The notes beneath the pieces were generated by a model. That model was given only the letters and a program-made list of their open reading frames with translations. It did not search any database and was not told where the DNA came from. Source: Hanleya hanleyi (taxonomy: Eukaryota > Mollusca > Polyplacophora > Lepidopleurida > Hanleyidae). From it: DNA of 64,000 nt. Where the stretch lies: assembly GCA_036873755.1 (NCBI GenBank), contig JAVTVY010018785.1, forward strand, positions 19,349-83,348. Direction: 5' to 3'. A program made the position numbers and the translations under genes. Of this stretch, positions 27,901 to 40,014 are shown in pieces. Every line of letters begins with the position of its first letter. Position 1 is the stretch's first letter.

Positions 27901-30900
27901 GTAGCAACCGGCCATGCCCAGAAACTGTTCCTTTTTCATAACCATCCAAGACGTATACTATGTGAGAAATGGCATTTGTCATTACTCAGTAAAACTTCAA
28001 TCGTTGAGCTTAATTTTGTTTCATATATTTATTTTTATGCTCGAGATAGACTAGGTCAGAGAATGAGCTCAGTTTGCTGGGAAAGACAAACACAATACCC
28101 AGAAATCTGGTTAGGTCATTTATTCAAATGACAATGGTTATAATCATTAATTCAAATGACAAATCATTAATTCAAATGACAAATGATAAAATAGCAGGGG
28201 CATGGAGAACACATATGAATTATGTGAATTATGTGTTACCAAATGCAGTGATAGAACATGCCCCCAATTAGCAAATAATGTAAATGTTGTTATACCAGCA
28301 AAGGTGGGGAGCATAAAGGGCAAGGTGGGGAGCATAAAGGGCTTCCTGTTACAAAATGTCACAAGACAGAGAATTGAGGGAGGGTAGGGAGGGTTTTTCT
28401 GTAGCAAACTGGAGAAACCAAATCCATCACTGACATTTTCCAGAAACAAATTCCAGGTAGCCGAGGACAGACCGACCTCGTGTTACAAAGTTGGAGAGTC
28501 TAATATAAGGGCGATAACTCACAATCAACAGTTACAATAAAACTATAATCACGTTAATACTGGAAAGCGACCTTGTTGATCCTCACATAAACTTAATTAT
28601 GGTAACCCTAATTTCCTTTTATGCTCGAGATAGACTAGGTCAGAGAATGAGCTCAGTTTGCTGGGAAAGACAAACACAATACCCAGAAATCTGGTTAGGT
28701 CATTTATTCAAATGACAATGGTTATAATCATTAATTCAAATGACAAATCATTAATTCAAATGACAAATGATAAAATAGCAGGGGCATGGAGAACACATAT
28801 GAATTATGTGAATTATGTGTTATCAAATGCAGTGATAGAACATGCCCCCAATTAGCAAATAATGTAAATGTTGTTATACCAGCAAAGGTGGGGAGCATAA
28901 AGGGCCACAGATAACAGTGGAGTAAAAGATGGAACTGTTATCACCCAACCGAAGTCTCTGACCTAGCCCATTACAGTATTTAACACAAAACAGTAGGATG
29001 AGTAGATATCACTGGCCTCTTAACAGTTGGTTTGATAACCTGAGAATGGCAGCAACTGGCTAGCGCTAACTGAAGTAATGACTTTGACTACAAATGTTTA
29101 CATCTTCATGAGCAGATCAATGGTAATATAGCAGCCAACTATACCAAGACTGCAATTGCATGAAATAATACAATCAGGTACATGTAGTTTATTTTGCACA
29201 GGGTGTAAGGCAAGACAGATTGACTCAAACAAATATAAAGGGAACTTATTTCCCAAATTAGCATGTAAATCAATAAAAGATAGCATGAAAAAACATGGGC
29301 AATCTATTACTATGGGTCCATGGATGGTGGAATATTACCTTACCAGTCTTTAGACTGAAAATGATAGAAATATGCATAAGTGTGCCTGAAGGTAGGGGCA
29401 CAGAAATCCACATCAGCCAAGTACGGTACTGGAAGAACAAATACCATTCAGGGCAGCATAATATACCTGTCATATAGTGAAGAACCATATTAATACAATA
29501 AATATATAGCACGAGAAAGGTTTGGGGTCTGTCAGGAATTTTTTTATTTCATTTCTTTTCTTTATTTATTTCAATTAAAGAAAACAACTGGCACTGGAAG
29601 AGTCCCGGTTACCCTCCTAAAAATGAGTAATATCCTTCACTTCTCCGACATTTCCCCACAAAACATTGAACTGCCAGCCAGTTAAATTGTATGGCGGATA
29701 AAAACAATGAAGATCCTCAAGGTTGGCAATTGTCCAAGCGAAGGTTAGGATTAAGCCTCACTTTCCCAAGAATAATCTTTGAAATAAAGTTGACAAAAGG
29801 AAGTCAATATGATTGTTGTATAATACATAATACAGGAATTCACATATACCAGTATCTGTGTGTGATGGAGCTCACTGGTAAAAGACCTGAAAGTGATAGT
29901 AATGATAGTTAGTACTGGATTCACAAGCCTGTGGATGATAGGATGAGGTAGGATTTCCTCTCTGAAATAGACAATGCATGAGGAATTCTTAAAGATAAAA
30001 GTGTTTTACGCTATTTACGCTTCCCCATGGAAAGCACTGCTACTGCAAACAGACTGGTGGTCTATAAAGTAACACAAAAAAAAAAAAAAAAAAAAAATAA
30101 ACTTAGAAACAAACTAATACAATATAATAACCTGGGATACAGTATATCAGAAGGACCAGTGATTCCACCAAATTAAGCTGCAGATGATATGTACAGACAT
30201 GTCACAGGCGCCCCTCAACCCTCTGTCAAACTGCACTACAGAGAGAACAATCTTTGGGATCACCTACATTAATAATAGAAAGCTCACTGAGAAAAACCTG
30301 GAAGTAATAATTAAAAGAAAGGAGTTAACACAGGATCAGCAAGCATAGAGATGCTGAGAGCAGGCAACCATTTCTGTCTGTGAGTATGAAATCATAATGG
30401 AATAAGAAACTATCAGGGTCTGAAATAGCAGCATGATCAGATATGTCTGATGAAAAAACGTATCTCGCCTATGTTCAAAGAATAAAGTTCGACCAAACTC
30501 TGGGAATTGACTGAGAATTTGAACATGTTGAATTAGCTTATCTCAAGACTCTGAACGGTAATATAGACAATATCAAACATTCTGGCAGCTTCAGAGGAAA
30601 TTCAGGCTGAAGAAAGTTCTGCACAATGCTGTCTGTTGTGTTGTCAAACCTGGTCATGGACATACCTGTATAGAATTGGAAGAAAAAATTAAAAAGTTAA
30701 GTACTAGTTACTCATGTAAGGAAAGCTGTCTCATCAATGCAAGAACAAGAGCAGCTGACTCAACCAAAACAACTAGAGTCTAGGCACATATCATTTCAAC
30801 CCTTCTAGAGGTCTGGTCTGAAAATATAGAAGTGCCGGTGCAGTCCCCAATGACAAGAGTTATAGAGAGATTACACAATCACACTCCAGCAGGGTCTGAA

Positions 30901-33900
30901 GTAGCGGTCAGATATGAGATATATCTGATCAAAATCTGGTTCTGTCAGATCAAAAGTTGCTATCCTGTCCAAGTTCATATGTTAGATATAAAAAAAAAAA
31001 AAAATTGAAATTTTCTTACATATTTATAGACCCTGCTCGAGTATAATGGAGACCATCTGAATATGATGTTGAGACAAAACATAGGTGATGGTTTCACACT
31101 TCTCCTACAATATGAATAGAAAGGAACAAGTCAATTATATGTACTGAAATTAGAGCAGTCAATGCGGGCCTCCTGAAAAGTAGAATGTATTACGACCATA
31201 CACTAAATATATACACAAATTAAATTCAGTTCAAGTCACTATGCCTGGTATAGCTGGATTTCTGACAAGCTTAATGTTTATCTATACTGAAATGTGAGCA
31301 GTCAATGCTGACCTCATGAGAAATAGAATGTATTATGACCATAATCACACTAAATATATACACCAAGTAAATTCAGTTCAAGTCACTATGATATAACTGG
31401 ATTTGACAAGCTTTGTATGTTCATGTATACTGAATTGATGAGCAGTCAATGCTGACCTCATGAGAAGTAGAATGTATTATGGCCATGATCGCACACTAAA
31501 TATAAACAGTCACCAAGTAAATTCAGTTCAAGTCAGTATGCTATAGCTGGATTTCTGACAAGTTGTATGTTCATGTCTACTGAATTGTGAGCAGTCAATG
31601 CTGACCTCCTGAGCAGCAGAATGTATTGTAACGATGATATAACTGGCTTTCTGACAAGCTTAGTTTGTTCATGTATACTGAAATGTGAGCAGTCAATGCT
31701 GACCTCATGAGAATGTATTATGACCCTGATCATACACTAAATATATACACACCAAGTAAATTTAGTTCGAGTCACTGTGATACAGCTGGATTTCAGAGAT
31801 ACACGTAGGCGGTGATGCACAGTGTATCTGAGTGATGATAGATAGAGCATACAAAATCGTTGGTAAATTCTGGCTCGTAAAATCCATGTTAACGTTGGTA
31901 ATATGTATACCACTTGGTAGAACAGGTAAGCCAGCAAAAGCAGCAGGACTCTAGCTTGATGGACTATTCTGGAGTTGATGAAGAAGGAATGATGGATATT
32001 CCAGTCGATGATAGGTCTCCATCTCATGAATATACAATGGAGCAGAGGGTCCAAAACAGGATAGGAGTGACTGGACAGCGGAATGGGATAAAAATCACCT
32101 GGGCTTCCCAACATCCAAAATCGTCCGCAGACACAACAGGATCTGTAATTATAGAGATATAACGCAGTATCCACATTCTGGGCATGCGATTCATTTCCTG
32201 ATGTCCTGGATTCATGAATTCAGGATTGAACAGTAATGTCTAAATGGTAACTAGACAATGTAGATACAGAGCACTTGAGAAACAATCTGTATGTTCAGGC
32301 CCTGGACCTTCTGTATTTAAAACAGCTATGAATGAGAGTCACTACTCTGAGTGTAGCAAGTGGGTCAACCTCCCGTATTTACAACCACAAGTGGCACTAC
32401 TGTGAGTGTGACAAATAAGGGTCAACCTAAGAGCAGCAAATTGTGTCAACACTGTGACAAATTGGGTCTTCCTGACATATAAACTGGATAAATGTCATAT
32501 ACTGTGAAAAAATCAGATCATAATATAAGGCCACCCACAATATTTTCTAGGGTTGCCTGTTCACATATGTGAAAAGGTTACATAAGGAAGTTTTAGATTT
32601 GATAGGATAGGATAGGATTTCACAAAATTGTGTTAAAACATGAAATCACAACAATAGGGTCAACGTGCCCAAGTGTCTTATCGATTCATACAGTGCAATG
32701 ACAAAAGGGGTCAACCTCCCCTGTAATAAATAGTGACAAATGGGGTCAACCTCCCCTGCAATTACCCTTGGGTCAACCTCCCCAGGAATCACAGTCACAA
32801 ATCATACCATGTACAGTCACTATGTACCATGGTAAGAAGGGGCCAATCTCCCCTGTAAATAGCCATGTACAATGTACAGTGGCCAAGGCAGGGTTGGAGA
32901 TAAGGGAAAATAATTTGATCAGAGATCATTATTAAAAGCTTTGAATTTGATCAGCAAAATATTTATCCATGTTTTATCACTATGGAATTTGGATTGGTTC
33001 GTGTCCAAATTTGATTAGTTATTGCTGATCACTGTCCCTTATTTCCATACCTGCAAGGGGTCAACCTCCCCTTGAACAAATAGTGACAAATGGGGTCAAC
33101 CTCCCCAGCAATTACAATTAGCTGTGTACAATGTACATTGGCAAATCGCAATCAATTAAAATATGCCATGCCAGAAATGCCTCTGAAATTTTAGGTGCTT
33201 CAGTTTAAAAGTGTGCAAATTCTCACAAATATCTTCATGTAAGTTGAATTTAGCTAAGTTTTTAACAAATTCACAGCCACTCACCATGATTTTGAAATTA
33301 GTCTCTTAGATATTTTAAGAATAGAGATTTAGAGCTCACAAAGCACCGAATTTGCCATGTATAAGTGCATGACAATTCATAATTATAAATAGTGAACAAA
33401 GGCTAATGGGCAACCTACCCTAGGTTTAGAAACCATGTATATTATGATATTAACTGCTTCCACTGGAAGACCATTTCTCGTCCAAAAACATTGCAGTGAT
33501 TAATTTTATTAAAATAAAAAAAAATCATGAAAAGTCAATTCCCAAAATTATGACAAATGTCTTAGGGTCTGTGGCAAATCGCTCAACTGATATATCAGCT
33601 CAATCAATCAATGTTAACAAGCAGTAGTATGATGAACATGGCCACTAAGTGTCAGAAATAGACTGATATGTACTCAAGTGCATGCTCGAATTGGAATGTT
33701 GCATAATGCATGTTTATAGTGCACACCAGCACTGAGTATAGTTCAATGACTTTCCATGCTTACCATTGGAATTTATGCCAACAATTGATGATCCATCAAG
33801 GTGCAGCTTTTAATGAAAGTCTCCATAAGCATATTAATAGTACACACTCTGACACGAGATTTAAAGTATGAAAAGGAGAAGTCTGAAGAGTGTATAAATT

Positions 33901-35620
33901 CTATCAAACAGTTTGATTCTAAAACAGCATCAATAGTAATGATAGTACGGTGAATTGTACAATTATAGGACACTATGAAAATTCAAATGTTTACAAATTA
34001 ATTTCTTATTTACTGAATTTCATTACCAAAATATGGAAATAATTTCAGACTAATGTGATCACCTTCTGATTCACAAGTATAGGCTGATAATCAGTGATAA
34101 CCGTATAAGGGCTAGCATCCAAGCTAATAACATTGATAAAATTGACTGGAATTTAGGCTAAATATAAATTGCGACACAGTAACAAGTGAGTTGAATTCGC
34201 ACAAAACCATGATGTGGACCCCATTTGATTTTGAACCACCCGACGAACTCACCCAGCTTACGGATATGCAGGGGACATCCCACGCTTCATCCAACAACGC
34301 ATCCCAGCATATCTTGCAAAGAGTGTCTACTAGTGTAGTCATTACACATTCGTAACATCAGTCGGGTCCTTGATGTATGGATCCGAAAGGCCAACAGGTC
34401 CTCAGTGGTTGTCATGAGTCAGGGGCCAGATTTCGACTGTTCAACACGACACCACGTTCGGCGCGGCCTCGTGACCCAGATTGTCCGAATCTGTGGGACT
34501 GGAAAAACTTAAACGTGACGTTCCCTACATTTCTGTAGCAAACTGGAGAAACCAAATCCATCACTGACATTTTCCAGAAACAAATTCCAGGTAGCCGAGG
34601 ACAGACCGACCTCGTGTTACAAAGTTGGAGAGTCTAATATAAGGGCGATAACTCACAATCAACAGTTACAATAAAACTATAATCACGTTAATACTGGAAA
34701 GCGACCTTGTTGATCCTCGCATAAACTTAATTATGGTAACCCTAATTTCCTTTTAAAAAAAGGTTGATGTAATAACTTAATCTCTCTCAGCGTGTAGTAT
34801 TAATAATTTTTGCTCATCTTCCCGTCACGAGGCGGTTATAATCCCTCTCACCTATAATATCATTGTTATAATATTACTATCATACAACAGACGATGATTC
34901 GTTCCAGACATCAAACGCAGTCCTAGTGTTATACTATATATCCCCAATTACAGCATGCGTACTGGCGCACAAGCAAGATGAATTTCCGCCTTACGATTTT
35001 TTCTTTCGTCAAATTTATCTGAGACGCGACTGGATCCACATTTCACGATATTAGGGTGGAAAAATTGTCAGTGGGGATAATGTCGAGTGGGGATATTGTC
35101 GAGTGGGGATAATTAGTGGGGATAATGTTGAATGGGGATAATTAGTGGGGATAATGTCGGGTGGGGATAATGTCGAGTGGGGATAATGTCGAGCGGGGAT
35201 AATGTCGAGTGGGGATAATGTCAAGTGGGGATAATTAGTGGGGATAATGTCGAGTCGGGATAATGCCGGTACCCCGTAATATGCTGCTTTATGTGCACTT
35301 TGAGGTATCCTTGCATGGCCTATTCGAAAGCTCAAAGATGAATGCTGGTAAATAAGGAAAATGAAGCCCATACAACGTTTGCGTCAAACCTCACTGAGAT
35401 AGGATTATCATAATCCATATATACTCACCTGTCTTTCAGCCTTCAGTATGTGTACTAGTTGGACATCACGTCTGGAGGGTTGGGCGTTGAGAGATGTTAT
35501 TGCAAATCCCGCCATTGTTTGGGCATCTTGACTGTTAACATCAATGTCTTCTCGACCCCCGGGTAGCGGAGCCAGGACAACGGACAACGACGTCAAGGCA
35601 AGGACAAATGACTTCAACAT
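24911..35620 (-). CDS. Cystatin-like secreted protein, gene A (two-domain; exons 1-4)
   Basis: Predicted cysteine-protease inhibitor. Exon 1 (35429-35620) encodes a signal peptide (MLKSFVLALTSLSVVLA) and the cystatin N-terminus with PLPGG and the helix to AERQ. Exon 2 (27201-27260) starts VVSGINYF, so a phase-0 intron splits the inhibitory Q-VVSG loop. Exon 3 (25964-26203) carries the second binding loop, DEPWTHTR, then begins a second domain (AAVRDINNRIDIMYANRL). Exon 4 (24911-25018) continues domain 2 with YRLEIVMGQTNC and a paired Cys. Donors and acceptors are all GT-AG; exon 4's acceptor differs from B and C. Domain 2 lacks the QVxG glycine, so only domain 1 looks inhibitory. I could not identify a terminal PW exon for domain 2. 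Frames in exons 1-4 are open. Intron 1 (8.2 kb) and intron 2 are swollen by repeats. Confidence 0.75.
25157..25195 (+). repeat. Short mollusc-type repeat motif
   Basis: GCGATATAGCTGAAATATTG followed by AAAGCGACGTTAAA. From memory this resembles a short interspersed motif frequent in gastropod genomes. It is a weak taxonomic hint. Confidence 0.35.
26478..27235 (-). repeat. ~20 tandem 35-bp units each containing the exon-2 splice donor (gene A intron 2)
   Basis: On the minus strand each unit reads ...GGAGGAAGCAAG then GTAAGCAATCAG and CAC-rich spacer, i.e. the last codons of exon 2 plus the 5' splice site. The first unit is exon 2's own end at 27,201-27,235 and the copies fill nearly all of intron 2. 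Because the unit is 35 bp, use of a different donor copy would shift the reading frame. Copy-to-copy differences are mostly single bases; a few units lose the GT. Confidence 0.85.
27270..27620. mobile_element. Insertion with 68-bp perfect inverted repeats and 15-bp target duplication
   Basis: Arms 27282-27349 and 27503-27570 are perfect reverse complements over 68 bp. ACAAGTAAAGTGTTG occurs at both 27270-27284 and 27606-27620, and genes B and C have a single related copy in the equivalent intron, so about 336 bp was inserted with a 15-bp duplication. No coding content. A 15-bp duplication is long for a DNA transposon, so the mechanism is unclear. Confidence 0.7.
28033..28320 (+). repeat. 288-bp direct repeat U, copy 1
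   Basis: Begins TTTTATGCTCGAGATAG and ends at GGGAGCATAAAGGGC. It is nearly identical to 28617-28904. Includes three ATTCAAATGACAA sub-repeats. Small frames inside are duplicated with it and are not genes. Confidence 0.85.
28397..28621 (+). repeat. 225-bp direct repeat R, copy 1
   Basis: TTCTGTAGCAAACTGG... to ...CTAATTTCCTTTTA, matching 34531-34755 at identical length with one substitution seen (CCTCACATAA against CCTCGCATAA). It could be an LTR-like pair around 28.6-34.5 kb, but no retroviral genes lie between. Confidence 0.85.
28617..28904 (+). repeat. 288-bp direct repeat U, copy 2
   Basis: Near-identical to 28033-28320, starting at the end of repeat R copy 1. After it the two copies diverge (GGGCCACAG here, GGGCAAGGTGG in copy 1). 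Confidence 0.85.
31150..31800 (+). repeat. Tandem repeat, ~145-bp unit, 5 copies
   Basis: GAGCAGTCAATG occurs near 31155, 31298, 31442, 31591 and 31689, each followed by CTGACCTCATGAGAA-like, GAATGTATTA, CACTAAATATA and TTCAGTTCAAGTCA blocks. The fourth-to-fifth interval is shortened. Confidence 0.75.
32355..33110 (+). repeat. Dispersed GGGGTCAACCTCCCC motifs
   Basis: At least six copies of GGGTCAACCTCCC, several preceded by AATAGTGACAAATG (32,708-32,790 and 33,057-33,110 are near-duplicates). The motif itself is a loose palindrome (GGGG...CCCC). Confidence 0.6.
34531..34755 (+). repeat. 225-bp direct repeat R, copy 2
   Basis: Direct repeat of 28397-28621 with the same length and one substitution noticed. 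Confidence 0.85.
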
Positions 35621-35749
35621 ATTAGATCGGGGTTCTCGTGAGTAAGAGTTAAACAATATTGTAGTCAGGTTAGGATATCTGTATACACAGGTCACATTTT
35701 CAGAGACCTTCTGGTCTTCTTCCCACAGATGACCATTCCTTGCTGTCAT

Positions 35750-38650
35750 ATCCTATAGCCTGTCAGAATGACTACTGAAACTTCATTGTGTGTATTATTG
35801 CTCTCTATTTTCTGACAAGTTTGACGACTGTTAATCGTATTACAATTGTATACAAATATGGTTCTTGTTCTGATTCTCTTCACTCAATCTTTTAAACTTC
35901 AAACCAGACATTCTGTGTTTCCGTTCTCATAATCTTGTTTAGAATACAATATTTTGGAGAAGTTACGTTGTTCCTGTACGATATCCTTTGTATTGTATAT
36001 ATTTTGTACAGATTCTATTAGTATAATTCTTTTTTGTTCAGTCCCAAGAAGTGTTTTATAGTTTATTTTCTCCTTCCTTCGTTCCTCTGGCCTTTGTCTT
36101 TATAATAATTCCCTCGATTTTTTCGTTTTATGCTCTTCTTTTTTACGTCATTTATATTACGTTTATTGTTTCTTTCTCGACCTTTCTATAGTACTCTCTA
36201 ATTTTTTCTTCTTCTCCTTCTCCCGACTTTTCGACAAATTCCTCTCAAATTCCAACAAATGTCGCGTTCCAAATGTTATATCAGTAGTTGAAAGGTCAAG
36301 GTCACTGGGGCCAAACAATCTGAAAATATTGAAAGATGCATTTTCTTGCGAGTGGATCTTTGATGGGAAGACGGAGTATCCCAAAAACAAAACTGGGGTC
36401 GAAAGTTAAGATCTAGAATTTGGAACAAAAATCAGGAAATAATCGAATTTCAAATTATTTTTTGGAGTGGATTCATCAGAGACAGTTGAGATTGTCAAAG
36501 GTCAAACAAATCAAAGGTCAATGTCACAATGCCACTACAAAACAAAGAAGAAGAAGAAATGGTTGAAAAAGTTGCCTGTGCTATTACTCCATTGCAAGGA
36601 TGTAGATTGTGAAACTTTAGGAAAACCTCACGCTTTTGGAAAACAAGAAAACTATTGAGGTCGAAAGGTCAAAGGTCAATGCCATTGGGTATAATACACC
36701 CAGGAATCCATTGAAAATCACATTTTTGTGAGAATCGATGTGTCGGGTACCAGGATTGAGGTCAAAAGGCCATCGGTAAAGGTCACTGACCACATCAACT
36801 CTTTGGAAGACGAAAGGTTCATAGATTTCGGTTTAATGACATATTACATAGTGCCAGTTATGTTCTTGCACTTTTTCCATTTCTAGTTCTTCATGTATAT
36901 TATTCTCGATCGTTTTAATAGTTGACGTTTTTTTTTATTGCCCCCTTCCCGACTTTTAGAGGCACGGTCTTCAGAAACAGTTGATCTGTTACAGTGAGTT
37001 GTAATTTCTCTGGGAATAATTTTAATGTTTCCTGCTTCCTAATGCAGCGATGAATATTCATCAATTGTTGCGCTTATAACTTTATTTGTCAGATCCATAT
37101 ATTCCAGGTCTTCAAGGGAGCTATTAAGTTTCAAATATCCTCCTTCTTGTTCTGAGTTAAAAAAATTTGCAGTTTAAATTGATAACAAAGTGGTCAGTCT
37201 TGTAGCCTGTCAAGGATCAGTACTAGTTAAGAAAAGTCTAAGCGAGCTATAATTTCCTTAGATTTTTTTCTCAATGTGTATTTGCAGCCCTGGTAACTCA
37301 ACAACATTAAATATACTTTACCATGTTTGACACTTTCTCTACCGTTAGGGTGATTTCACAGTAAAATGAACAAATGACCGTACTCGACAAACCTTTTGCA
37401 GCAGAGTTTATTCATAATATCACTTGTTCCCATTCCGGTTACAGAAAGCATTCGCTAATTTGCCATCACGAGGAGAAAGGCAGTCATATGAAACACCAGT
37501 TTGGATTTTCAGATGGCAGATGTAAATTTTATCCAGCACACCAATGAATAATTCTTTTCTCGTCACACAAAAAAGCGAACAAACGAAGCGAAGTTGGTGT
37601 GTACAATTGAACTGCATTTTCTGGGGAATGGATCGTCGCCGCGTGACAAATCAGAGCACAATTGTTCAGTGACACTGGTATTCGTTTTCGAGTTTGTAAT
37701 TCGGAAGTGTCCAAGGCTGAAAGTGGACCTTTACTATACAAGTCTGATTCTGAAAAACACCCCAGTAAACATGTTAATACATTTCACCGTACACTCATCG
37801 AAGGGATAGAGCAAAATTCAAATCAATGACATTGATGCTGCTCTCGAAGGACCGCTAACCATTTCATACAATTCTCAATTAATCTCAAATATGAGACTTC
37901 CAACGAACACTGATCAGACGTTTCAGTCTCTTTTTATTATGTCATGCTTGAGATATATTAGTAGATATTCTCCACAAAATCATACCCTAACTACATGAAA
38001 GCACAAACGTCCATTTTGAAACGCACGTTGATGATATTTGACGCCTCCTCCTCTATTGTAATACACAATGTTACATTTGGTGATTTGCCTTGACTGAATC
38101 ACCGAAATTTATTCAAATTTGACAGTCACTGGACGGTGCATGTATCCATTATGCTCTGAATGTGCATCTGGAAGTCCAAATAGCTGAGGTGGCATTCAAC
38201 ACATTGTCGGGTCTTTCGCTCATTAAGAGTTCGGGGTGCATGCGTTAATGTCCTACTTCCCGGAGGCGCATCCTTCCCGGCGACGCATCGGCCAAGCTGG
38301 CTGCAGACAGTCCTAACCAGATCATGATCCACCTCCCAGAGACGCACTGTCTCGAGACGCATCCTTCCCGTAGGCGCATCGGCTGCGTGCTGTGGCTAAC
38401 CCTCACCCCATCTTATTCGCAATTGAGAGTTATTCTTTATACATTGGTACGTGTGGGCGGTTGCACCAAGAAAATAGTAAAAGTTGTCGTATGACGTGAA
38501 GGTATGTATAATATGAATAATATCTCTGTAATATATATTTACCTCGCTACGGGCGTCAGGTCCGGCATTCAGTGTTCATCCGTTGTCCACAAGAATTTCC
38601 GCGTCGTTGGTCGAAATATCATTTCATTCCAAGCTATTCTGAGGATGACT
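35750..38650. repeat. Segmental duplication between cystatin genes A and B
   Basis: Homologous to 42,035-45,265 between genes B and C: shared blocks include CTGGCCTTTGTCTTTATAAT, several AAAGGTCAAGGTCACTGGGG-like boxes, CGAAAGGTCAAAGGTC, and CCAAGGCTGAAAGTGGAC. Short frames here do not stay open in the partner copy, so I call no gene. The AGGTCA direct repeats resemble nuclear-receptor half-sites but are probably repeat-derived. Confidence 0.65.
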
Positions 38651-39732
38651 CACCGAGCCGTTTTCTTGAACAGTACACTTGGTCAGGTCAATTGTCGGCA
38701 CATTACTGCAGTTGGTCTGTCCCATGACGATTTCTAATCTGTACTCGTAAAACTGCAAGAATATTCAATCTTCTCTGAATGGAAATGTGTGAATACAAAT
38801 GAACAGAAAAGAAACAGAATAATGCTCAAGTCTGTCCATTTTAATTAGTCGTCTACTTTGGAGCTTTTCAAAAATCATACATGTAGTTAACCACGCATAA
38901 ATTTTTGCGGCGTGTATAACAAACTGAACTCTGCAAATTGACGACACTTACTCTCTGATAGTGGAAATATAACAGGCTTGAAATAACCTGTAATTCTCTC
39001 CAATACATCAGTTTCATGTACTGGGGCTTAATTACGTAGGGAGACGTCATAATCTATTCGTGTTCATCGGCATAAAGATAAACAATGCCGTATACGGCCA
39101 TAAAAATATATACAGTTTATAATTCAGCAATTTCACTAAACATAAAATATAAGCAACACACCCACAAACCGCCTATTATTACTTTGTTGGCATCAATGAC
39201 CGTTGTCAACTCGAACACGAATACATTATGAGGCCTCTCTATGTAATTGAACCGCGATACATGAAACAACTGTACTGGAGTTTTATATGGAGCTAATTAC
39301 AAAGTTATCCCAGGAGTGATCTATTATCAATATCACAAAGTGATTGTGGTCATTTTGTAGAGTTCAGTTTGTTATACATGCTTCAAAGAAGAAAATTTAT
39401 GCAGAGTTAACTGTTGATTTTTAACGAGCTCCAAAGTAGACGACTAATTAAAATGGACAGACTATCAGTACCTTCGAACTTAGGGCAAATTCACATAGTA
39501 TAAAATTTTCCTGTGTGTTTGCTTGCGAAACTTTCTCTAGTCTCCAACTAATCGGGCAGAGGAGGTGAGTATTAGGGAGAGCAATGAATGAGGATTGATA
39601 GCCTTACTACTGGTCCCTACCATTAGGATTCAGAGGTCCATATATAATTGGGTAACTGATAAGTTCACTTTGAGTAAACTCAAGGTGTCCTGTACAGATT
39701 GCGCCTTTTGCTTCTAGCTGGAGTCATTATCG

Positions 39733-40014
39733 TACACTGTAAATCATATGTTTAGGGTTAGAACACTAACAGTTAGGTTCCGTTCGAGCACACGTTTCAG
39801 CCTTAACGTATTTAGAGTTTAAACATCTTGGCGTTTAGGATTTAAACCGATGTGTTTAGATTTAAAAGACCTATGTGTTTATAACCTAAACGTCTATGCG
39901 TTTATAACCTAAACTCCATGTGTTCACAGCCTAAACGCGATTAGGCCGGAACGTGTGCTCAAACAGAACCTCGCTTTTAGTGTTCTAACGCTAAACATGT
40001 AATTTAGAGTGTAG
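39733..40014. mobile_element. MITE-like element with ~75-bp imperfect TIRs
   Basis: The left end TACACTGTAAATCATATGTTTAG and the reverse complement of the right end (TACACTCTAAATTACATGTTTAG) match over about 75 bp, including GTTAGAACACTAA and GAGCACACGTT. TTATC flanks both ends and may be the target duplication. The interior has TTTATAACCTAAAC repeats. It lies in intron 3 of gene B and is absent from A and C. Confidence 0.65.

Larger units (their letters stand above)
28905..34530. other. AT-rich interior of the 7.5-kb insertion, no gene recognised
   Basis: No frame looks coding. Noted inside: an A-run at 30,075-30,097, a second A-run near 30,990, a CCGACATTTCCCCAC copy near 29,646, GGATAGGATAGGATAGG near 32,605, the 145-bp array at 31,150-31,800 and GGGGTCAACCTCCCC-type motifs at 32.3-33.1 kb. 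Confidence 0.5.
27778..35275. mobile_element. 7.5-kb non-coding insertion bounded by inverted ~16-bp tandem arrays
   Basis: The left edge (27,778-27,842) has about four C-rich units like CCGACATTTTCCCCAC. The right edge (35,068-35,270) has about 13 G-rich units like GTGGGGATAATGTCGA, the reverse complement with GAT for AAA. In gene C the sequence on the two sides is continuous (TTCAGATAATTT near 48,715 to AATATGCTGCTTTAT near 48,738), so the block is an insertion in intron 1 of gene A. Inside are direct duplications, a 145-bp tandem array and dispersed GGGGTCAACCTCCCC motifs, but no credible protein. I cannot assign a known superfamily. Confidence 0.6.

Noticed and set aside
31737..32174. 145-codon minus-strand frame in the 7.5-kb insertion
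   Set aside because: Composition is not protein-like, it overlaps the end of the 145-bp tandem array and matches no family.
38126..38362. Possible terminal exon of cystatin B (ORF ending in SIMDTCTVQ)
   Set aside because: The equivalent stretches in genes A and C are not open in the same frame and there is no PW loop or consistent acceptor.
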